Shown here one piece after another: positions 1-4,842 of a DNA stretch of 7,607 nucleotides. The DNA lies in the NCBI GenBank assembly GCA_002292325.1, contig DBBR01000005.1, forward strand, positions 41,140 through 48,746, written 5' to 3'. Below the pieces are notes generated by a model. That model worked only from the letters and a program-made list of their open reading frames with translations. It made no database searches and had not been told where the DNA came from. How positions within the stretch are numbered: the first letter of the stretch is position 1; every line of letters begins with the position of its first letter. The position numbers and the translations under genes are program-made. This stretch comes from Flavobacteriales bacterium UBA979 (GTDB lineage Bacteria; Bacteroidota; Bacteroidia; Flavobacteriales_D; Sanyastnellaceae).

Positions 1-354
1 TTTGCCGTTGACGTTGAGCGAGGCGACTTCAATCCAGCCCCATTCATCTTCGGGCAATTCAAAAATTCGAGAGCCGACCCGTCGATCGGGATCTGAGATG
101 TTGCGGGAGCGCACGTCCATCATGCTTCCAGGCTGGAACGCATTAAAAAACAAATGGAAATACGCTTTTGTCAGATCATCTGGACTGTTGTTCTTTAAAG
201 TGACCTTCATGGATCCATCGTATTGGTGCTTTGCCGTATCCAATGCAATGTCCATGGAATAATCCACAGCTTGCTGCCAACCTGGATATTGGGCCATTCC
301 AACAGAATGGAGGAAGAGAAAAACGAACAGAATGGGGGCGTGTTGTCGAATCAT
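1..354 (-). CDS. M1-family metallopeptidase (aminopeptidase N-like), N-terminal part, cut by window edge
   Basis: The frame is open from an ATG at 354 down to base 1 (118 codons) and continues outside the window. Residues 1-21 form a signal peptide: a basic start (MIRQH), a hydrophobic stretch (ILFVFLFL) and a likely type I cleavage after GMA. The mature part begins YPGWQQAVDYSMDIALDT and goes on through NNSPDDLTKAYFHLFFNAF, GSMMDVRSR and DPDRR. This reads as the N-terminal beta domain typical of Bacteroidota M1 zinc peptidases, which usually exceed 600 residues. The catalytic HEXXH-E site would lie beyond the left edge, so activity cannot be judged. An in-frame stop ten codons upstream, with no start codon between, fixes the ATG. 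There is no clear Shine-Dalgarno sequence, which is normal in this phylum. The likely role is periplasmic or outer-membrane peptide trimming. It lies 105 bp downstream of the glycosyltransferase on the same strand, so read-through is possible. Confidence 0.85.
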   Translation of the reverse strand, partial: MIRQHAPILFVFLFLHSVGMAQYPGWQQAVDYSMDIALDTAKHQYDGSMKVTLKNNSPDDLTKAYFHLFFNAFQPGSMMDVRSRNISDPDRRVGSRIFELPEDEWGWIEVASLNVNGK

Positions 355-459
355 GATACAATGCGGGATGTTGGCCTGAGGTTAAGTCGGGTATGGTTTT
401 TTGAGCAAGGTGCTCCGTACGTTTCGGTCACGAAAATAAGGCGCAGAAGATCATTCGTT

Positions 460-2037
460 CTAAAGGCAGGCCTGATCCGTTGAAATTCGATAAATCATCC
501 ATCTTTCGGTCGTGTTGATGGGATTCAAGTTGGCTAATAACTGGTCCCATTTGCTTGGTGGTACCTGGCCTATAAATTCCATCGAAGGGTAGGCTAACTT
601 GTATCGCTCAATGCCTTCACCTAAATGCTGCTGACCAGAAAACACGATGTAATTGGGGAAGGTGTACCGTGAACTGTGGCACATGACCTGGCGATGATTG
701 ACTTCATCGGTGTTCAGGTCGCTTGTCCAGTAATGCTCCCAAGACCCGCTATAAAATTGCGGTGGCATCGCGCCTCCATCGGTATGTACGACCAAAAAGT
801 TTTCTAAATCACCTTGGTCGTAAAGAAGACTCATGGCATCGACACGTGATTGTTTGGGTTGAATGAAGCACAGCCCAATGCCCAAGAGCAAACTGACTGA
901 TATTCCGATTCCGCTCAGAATGGAACGCAGTCGATTGTTGCGATTCCAGAATTGAGATGATGCTTCAAAAGCTGCCCAGCCCACACTGCCTGCGATGACA
1001 AAAAAGGGGACGGCCGGCAGAATAAACCGTTCTTGCCTGTTGGGGAAGTAGCTGTGAAAAGCAAAAAAAGCCACGGGTGGCAAAACCAGCAGGGCGTGCT
1101 TCTTCCACACCTTGTATGTTCCAAACACCCAAGCCATCGAAAAAGGAGGGAGCAATAGCCCTAGGACGACCCAAACGTATTGATGCCAAAATCCTTGCGG
1201 ATAATCTCCGGCATTGTCTGCATTGTAGCGGATGTATGCCTGAAGTTGAGCAAAGGGCTCGCCCCAAATCCACCAATCTTGCAATTGACCAACGGAGAAG
1301 GTTAGAAGAGCGGAAATGCCAAGGATACATGCGTTTTTCAGAGCTTTCCAAGGGGAGGATTCGTGAAGAAAAAGAGCGACGACCCATCCGATCCCGAATA
1401 TTCCGCACTGATATCGAAGGGCTGTAGCCAATCCCAATCCAATTCCGGCAATGACCCATGTGGATGAAGAGCGGCGCAAGGGTTCGGTTCGCAATACGGT
1501 CCATGCTGACCATAGAAGAGGAGGGATGCACACGACTTCGACCAATTGGCGAACACCCAAAATGGGGAATAACCCGAAGGCAGCCAAAGCGAGTCCGCTC
1601 CAAATGGCGGGCTTTCGACCACCCAAACGAAAGGCAATGCGGTAGCCTAACATCACCACGAGTAGGCTGAATACTCCATGCAGAAACCTTAATAAAGTCA
1701 TTTGTGCCGCAGGCTGAACCAAACCGATGGCGTTGCATGCCCGAAAATAACCACTGACTAAACCGGGATATGCGAGGTTGGCTTGATGGGGTTTCGGATC
1801 ATCGATGCCGTTGGTTATTTGGCTTTCAGGCAGCCAATTGTTGTAGTCTTCTCCCACAGCCCAGGATGCACCGGTTTCAATGACGAGAAAGTGATCATCG
1901 TGCATCAAATAGCCCGGAGAAAAAGCCGCAGCAAGAAGTCTCAGCGCGAGTCCCAAAATTAAGATCGCCCTCAATGGATGCGTTTCAATGAAGGCTACAA
2001 CGGCTCGGAGCCTAGTCCCAATATTCAGTGCCGCCAT
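460..2037 (-). CDS. Multi-pass GT-C glycosyltransferase, GT22 (Alg9/PIG-B)-like
   Basis: The product has 525 residues. An integral-membrane N-terminal two-thirds carries about 8-10 hydrophobic segments (around 24-40, 121-137, 145-160, 195-225, 236-250, 286-308, 315-327, 338-353, 376-392), followed by a soluble tail of about 130 residues. GT-C hallmarks are visible. An acidic first-loop motif HDDH (46-49) sits just after TM1, where GT22 enzymes have H-P-D-E. A loop with YIRYNADNAG (268-277) and an aromatic FWHQYVW resembles the GT22 'YN...W.WY' region. NRQERFILPAVP (333-344) resembles the GT22 'HKE.RF..P..P' motif. By family it should move a sugar from a polyprenyl-phosphate donor to a lipid-linked or envelope acceptor at the inner membrane; donor and acceptor cannot be told from sequence. 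The ATG at 2037 lies inside the 3' end of ribH (26-bp overlap), suggesting translational coupling. A TTG at 2058 would add 7 residues and is less likely. A broader PMT/GT39-like label is the alternative. Confidence 0.75.
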   Translation of the reverse strand: MAALNIGTRLRAVVAFIETHPLRAILILGLALRLLAAAFSPGYLMHDDHFLVIETGASWAVGEDYNNWLPESQITNGIDDPKPHQANLAYPGLVSGYFRACNAIGLVQPAAQMTLLRFLHGVFSLLVVMLGYRIAFRLGGRKPAIWSGLALAAFGLFPILGVRQLVEVVCIPPLLWSAWTVLRTEPLRRSSSTWVIAGIGLGLATALRYQCGIFGIGWVVALFLHESSPWKALKNACILGISALLTFSVGQLQDWWIWGEPFAQLQAYIRYNADNAGDYPQGFWHQYVWVVLGLLLPPFSMAWVFGTYKVWKKHALLVLPPVAFFAFHSYFPNRQERFILPAVPFFVIAGSVGWAAFEASSQFWNRNNRLRSILSGIGISVSLLLGIGLCFIQPKQSRVDAMSLLYDQGDLENFLVVHTDGGAMPPQFYSGSWEHYWTSDLNTDEVNHRQVMCHSSRYTFPNYIVFSGQQHLGEGIERYKLAYPSMEFIGQVPPSKWDQLLANLNPINTTERWMIYRISTDQACL

Positions 2038-2536
2038 GGAGATTGGCTTTGAGACCAAGCATTTGAATGCACGCCACAGCAGCTTCTACGCCTTTGTTCC
2101 CATGTTCTCCTCCAGCACGCGCTCTGGATTGGTCGATGTGATCATCTGTTAGCACACAGAAAATAGCGGGTTTATTTTGATCGATTCCTACGCGCATGAT
2201 TCCGGAGCTTGCGGCTTGACAGACGTAGTCAAAATGGGCTGTTTCTCCACGAATGACTGAACCGATTGCAATCACCCCATGACACGTAGGTGCGCACTTC
2301 AAGAGCAATTGCGCGGCAAGCGGCAATTCAAAGGCACCGGGTACTTCACGGACGATGATGTTCTCTTCTAAAACGCCCACGGCCTTCAGCACTTCCATCG
2401 CACCGTTCCTCAGCGCATCTGTGATTTCTTGATTCCAAGTTGAAACAGCAATGCCCACTCGAAAGGGGGCACCGTTGGGCAGCGACTGTAGCGTGGCTGC
2501 ATCCAATTTGCTCAAATTATTACCTGCTGTCGCCAT
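2012..2536 (-). CDS. ribH: 6,7-dimethyl-8-ribityllumazine synthase
   Basis: A 174-residue lumazine synthase, which condenses 5-amino-6-(D-ribitylamino)uracil with 3,4-dihydroxy-2-butanone 4-phosphate in the penultimate step of riboflavin synthesis. Family motifs appear in order: WN (34-35) for pyrimidine binding, PGAFELP (66-72), GSVIRGETAHFDYV (92-105) containing the catalytic His (H101, matching His88 of the B. subtilis enzyme), then LTDDH (129-133) and RAGG...GNKG (140-149), where R140 matches the phosphate-binding Arg. The length is slightly above the usual 155-165 residues because of about 20 extra N-terminal residues (MATAGNNLSKLDAATLQSL), as is common in Bacteroidota. The start is the ATG at 2536, 11 bp after the stop of the TPR gene. 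The end overlaps the glycosyltransferase start. No other rib gene and no FMN-riboswitch-like leader is visible, so expression probably comes from the promoter upstream of the TPR gene. The LTDDH His replaces a Thr or Asn usual in relatives and is probably neutral. Confidence 0.96.
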   Translation of the reverse strand: MATAGNNLSKLDAATLQSLPNGAPFRVGIAVSTWNQEITDALRNGAMEVLKAVGVLEENIIVREVPGAFELPLAAQLLLKCAPTCHGVIAIGSVIRGETAHFDYVCQAASSGIMRVGIDQNKPAIFCVLTDDHIDQSRARAGGEHGNKGVEAAVACIQMLGLKANLHGGTEYWD

Positions 2537-2547
2537 GCACTCACCAG

Positions 2548-3240
2548 TTATCCTTCGATCAAAGACGCTGCGAGGGAAACGGAAGCGTTCTTTTGCTGGC
2601 TTTTCGGATAATCTGCAACGATGCGGTCGAGATACGACTTGGCTTTGGCCTTGTCTCCCAATTCAATCTCTACCAATGCCGCCTTGTACAGAAACATTGG
2701 GGCCAAGACCGCTTCCGCGAGGCTTGAAGATGCCAAAGAAATCGCACTGGAAAATGCTGCTTGTGCACCATCGTAATCGGCCAACTCAACATAGCAGTCA
2801 CCGATGTTTCCCGTGGCTAGTACTTGGATTACATCGTCGTTGACATTCACTTCTTCAAAAGCAGAAATGGCTGATTCGAAGTCTCCAGCATCTCTGTGGT
2901 ATATACCCATTCGGTAAGCAGCACGCTCGGATGCAGGCGTTCCCGCATGATCCATCATCACTTCTTCGAGTCCAGCAGAGTAACCATCACCAAATGCCGC
3001 TAGGTTCGTGGAATCTTGCTCGAAATAGTTTTCAGATTGCCATATCTCCGTTTCCGCCGCAGCTTCTTTCGGCGCTGCGATAAAACTTTGGTAGCCAATA
3101 ACGGCCAGAATTAAAACGGCCAACCCTCCAACGCCGTAGGTCAGGTTTTGTCGATTTTCATCTACAAATCGCTCGGTTTTCGTGTACACTTCTCCTACGT
3201 CTAGTAGGGTATCATCTTCGGGCTTGGTCTTCTTCGCCAT
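2548..3240 (-). CDS. Membrane-anchored tetratricopeptide-repeat protein (YfgM-like)
   Basis: A 230-residue protein with a charged cytoplasmic N-terminus (MAKKTKPEDD..., 1-33), one transmembrane segment at about 35-53 (GVGGLAVLILAVIGYQSFI) and a helical, probably periplasmic, domain. YFEQDSTNLAAFGDG (72-86) is a stretch I recognise from the conserved Bacteroidota TPR proteins encoded next to ribH/recF. About three TPR-like units follow, near 104-137 (AAYRMGIYHRDAGDFESAISAFEE), 141-174 (GNIGDCYVELADYDGAQAAF) and 181-214 (YKAALVEIELGDKAKAKSYLDRI). The architecture resembles YfgM, a TPR protein linked to the Sec translocon and periplasmic chaperones, but the function in this phylum is not established. 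I place the start at the ATG at 3240. A longer frame reaches an ATG at 3306, but that start lies upstream of the predicted -7 box and its extra 22 residues look like untranslated DNA. It is the first gene of the minus-strand unit with ribH (11 bp apart). Confidence 0.85.
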   Translation of the reverse strand: MAKKTKPEDDTLLDVGEVYTKTERFVDENRQNLTYGVGGLAVLILAVIGYQSFIAAPKEAAAETEIWQSENYFEQDSTNLAAFGDGYSAGLEEVMMDHAGTPASERAAYRMGIYHRDAGDFESAISAFEEVNVNDDVIQVLATGNIGDCYVELADYDGAQAAFSSAISLASSSLAEAVLAPMFLYKAALVEIELGDKAKAKSYLDRIVADYPKSQQKNASVSLAASLIEG

Positions 3241-3258
3241 GGGAATATTGTTAGGTCT

Positions 3259-3300
3259 TGAAATTTCACGTCCAAGAACGCGCAAAAATAGTGAAATTCG
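3259..3300. repeat. 10-bp palindrome plus repeated half-site in the divergent TPR/recF control region
   Basis: TGAAATTTCA at 3259-3268 is a perfect 10-bp palindrome. Its half TGAAATT recurs in direct orientation at 3292-3298, offset by exactly 33 bp (about three helical turns). Equivalently, AATTTCAC (3262-3269) and GTGAAATT (3291-3298) form an 8-bp perfect inverted repeat around the -7 box at 3283-3290. The sequence identity is certain. A role as an operator is only inference, since short AT-rich palindromes arise by chance. Confidence 0.4.
3283..3290 (-). promoter_or_regulatory. Predicted Bacteroidota promoter -7 box for the TPR-ribH-glycosyltransferase unit
   Basis: Read on the minus strand the site is TATTTTTG, a perfect match to the Bacteroidota sigma-ABfr -7 consensus TAnnTTTG. 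The expected -33 element (TTTG) is matched only partly, by TTCG 22 nt upstream inside recF. Transcription would start about 5-8 nt downstream, giving a leader of roughly 35-40 nt before the ATG at 3240. The position between divergent genes supports it. No equally good -7 box was found for recF. Confidence 0.45.
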
Positions 3301-3304
3301 CGTC

Positions 3305-4447
3305 ATGGTTCTCGAACATCTTCACTTGCTTCATTTCAAAAATCACACCGGCTCGGATTTGGCATTCGGAGAGCAGGTCAATTGTTTGCTTGGAGACAAT
3401 GGCAGTGGAAAGACCAATGTGCTCGACGCGGTGCATTATTTGTGTCACACCAAGAGCTATTTCAATCCCATCGATGCACAGAACATTGCCCATCAAGAGG
3501 GCCAAATGTTGATTCAGGGAGAATTTCTTCGAAATGATCAAAAGGAGCGGGTGAGTTGCGCGGTTGAAAGGGGAGTGAAAAAGGTCTTCCGTCGAAATGA
3601 CAAGGCCTATGACCGGCTCGCGGATCATATTGGGCGCTTTCCGGCGGTCATGATCGCTCCAGCAGATTCCGTGCTGATTCAAGAAGGAAGCGAAGTTCGT
3701 CGGCGTTGGATTGATAGCGTAATCTCTCAATTTGACCGAGAATACCTGACGCAATTGTTGGCCTATAACAAAGCCCTGAATCAGCGCAATATATTGCTGA
3801 GATATTTTGCTGAGAATCGCCGTTGGGATGCCGAAGCAATTGAGCCTTGGGATGCTCAGCTTGTGCCGCTTGCGAGTTCCATTCGCCGAAAGCGCGCGGA
3901 ATTTGTTGAGCGTTTTTCTCCTGCTTTTGAGGAGACCTACCGTGAGATAACCAATGGAGCAGAGTCAGTTTGCATCCGGTATTTGACAAAAGTGCCGGAA
4001 CAAGACCAGGAATTCCAAAGGCAATTGATCGCCGCTCAAGGAGATGACCGTCAGTTGCGACGAACCACGGTGGGAATCCATAAGGACGAGCTTTCACTTG
4101 AGTTGGGTGAATATCCGATAAAGCGCTTTGGATCCCAGGGACAGCAGAAAAGTTTCTTGATTGCTTTGCGGCTTACGCAGTTGGCTTACATCGAAGAGGC
4201 CACCGGCGTTAAACCGATCTTGTTGTTGGATGATATTTTTGACAAAATTGATGACAAACGGGTTCAAGCATTGATGACCTGGGTCACCAAGGGGGAGTTT
4301 GGTCAGGTATTCATTACCGATACTGACTTGGAGCGCATACCAAGAATGTTTCGTGATATTGGTGCGGATGTCCGTGTTTTTGAAGTGGAGCGAGGAGGGG
4401 TAAACCCGTATGATTCGAATTCTGTTGCTCCAGACGCATTAACTTAG
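3305..4447 (+). CDS. recF: DNA replication and repair protein RecF
   Basis: A 380-residue SMC/ABC-type ATPase that, in the RecFOR pathway, helps load RecA at single-strand gaps and stalled forks. Walker A is GDNGSGKT (30-37), followed by NVLDAVHYL. The helical lobe contains the RecF-typical FPAVMIAPADSVLIQEGSEVRRRWID. GIHKDEL lies ahead of the ABC signature SQGQQK (277-282). Walker B is LLLDD (306-310), continuing into IFDKIDDKR with the D-loop, and QVFITDTD (334-341) follows near the end. The length is close to the family norm (357-370), with a short extra tail after VFEVERGG. The start is the ATG at 3305, giving the classic 'L.L..FKN' N-terminus; a longer frame from 3182 would run through the TPR gene and is rejected. 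The gene diverges from the TPR gene and is followed 4 bp later by the DUF721 gene. No obvious Shine-Dalgarno or clear promoter is seen. Confidence 0.96.
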   Translation: MVLEHLHLLHFKNHTGSDLAFGEQVNCLLGDNGSGKTNVLDAVHYLCHTKSYFNPIDAQNIAHQEGQMLIQGEFLRNDQKERVSCAVERGVKKVFRRNDKAYDRLADHIGRFPAVMIAPADSVLIQEGSEVRRRWIDSVISQFDREYLTQLLAYNKALNQRNILLRYFAENRRWDAEAIEPWDAQLVPLASSIRRKRAEFVERFSPAFEETYREITNGAESVCIRYLTKVPEQDQEFQRQLIAAQGDDRQLRRTTVGIHKDELSLELGEYPIKRFGSQGQQKSFLIALRLTQLAYIEEATGVKPILLLDDIFDKIDDKRVQALMTWVTKGEFGQVFITDTDLERIPRMFRDIGADVRVFEVERGGVNPYDSNSVAPDALT

Positions 4448-4451
4448 AGCC

Positions 4452-4745
4452 ATGGGATCACGTGATGCGAAGCCATTGAAGGCAGCCATTCAGCAATTTA
4501 TTCGAGCGCATCGAATGCAGTCTCGTTTGGACGAAGTGGATGTAACCCAAGCTTGGCATAAAGCATTTGGTCCATACGTAGAGCGCCAAACTCGGTCCAT
4601 TCGATTGCAAGAGGGCGGGAAGCTTTGGGTGAAGTTGGACAGCGGCGCATTGAAAGAGGAGTTGGCGATGTCCAAAGGTCAAATTGTAACACGCTTGAAC
4701 GAAGAGTTAGGTCGGAAAGTCGTTCATGAACTTATAATTCAATAG
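4452..4745 (+). CDS. DUF721 / DciA-like small protein
   Basis: A 97-residue protein matching the DUF721 (DciA) pattern: LKAAIQQFIRAHRMQSRLDEVDV, then W35 and FG (39-40) in AWHKAFGPYVERQT, then a KH-like alpha/beta core with GGKLWVKLDSGALKEEL (55-71), and LNEELGRKVVHELII at the end. DciA proteins act as replicative-helicase (DnaB) operators in bacteria lacking DnaC/DnaI. The short Bacteroidota form is essentially the DUF721 core without long extensions. The ATG at 4452 is 4 bp after the recF stop, so the two genes are almost certainly co-transcribed and probably translationally coupled, which fits a shared role at replication forks. The family assignment rests on pattern and context. Helicase-loading activity for this short form is inferred. 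Confidence 0.85.
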   Translation: MGSRDAKPLKAAIQQFIRAHRMQSRLDEVDVTQAWHKAFGPYVERQTRSIRLQEGGKLWVKLDSGALKEELAMSKGQIVTRLNEELGRKVVHELIIQ

Positions 4746-4842
4746 CCGCCTGGTGCTCTTTGATGCCCCTGAACCATAAAGCGGTGACAGAAAAGAAGAA
4801 CCCTTGCAACGAAAGCTGTAATTTGAAAGTCTGTATAGTAGA

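Noticed and set aside
422..435. Small hairpin TTTCG-GTCA-CGAAA between the glycosyltransferase and M1 genes
   Set aside because: The stem is only 5 bp and AT-rich with no T-tract after it on the minus strand, so it does not support a terminator call.
431..438. TATTTTCG (minus strand) as a -7 box for the M1 gene
   Set aside because: It has one mismatch to TAnnTTTG at a key position and no good -33 element, so it is too weak to list as a feature.
965..1738. 257-codon open frame on the minus strand inside the glycosyltransferase
   Set aside because: It is an out-of-frame shadow. Its translation is low-order, rich in Arg, Ser, Cys and His, with no recognisable domain, whereas the overlapping frame gives a coherent membrane enzyme.
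2038..2058. TTG start at 2058 extending the glycosyltransferase by 7 residues
   Set aside because: An ATG lies at 2037, the extra residues (MVSKPIS) show nothing family-like, and the extension deepens the overlap with ribH. No Shine-Dalgarno favours either start.
2537..2547. FMN riboswitch or separate promoter for ribH
   Set aside because: Only 11 bp separate the TPR stop from the ribH start, and no riboswitch-like leader is present upstream of the unit.
3182..3304. Longer recF frame beginning inside the TPR gene
   Set aside because: The extra 41 residues run antisense to TPR coding sequence, and RecF homologues begin right at the MVLEHLHLLHFKN segment.
3266..3754. 162-codon open frame antisense to recF
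   Set aside because: It lies opposite the strongly conserved Walker A half of recF, has no recognisable motif and is explained by codon bias of the true gene.
4819..4825. TAATTTG upstream of the cytochrome as a -7 box
   Set aside because: It is one base short of TAnnTTTG, lies only 17 bp before the ATG and has no TTG at suitable spacing. The 97-bp gap holds no convincing promoter or terminator.
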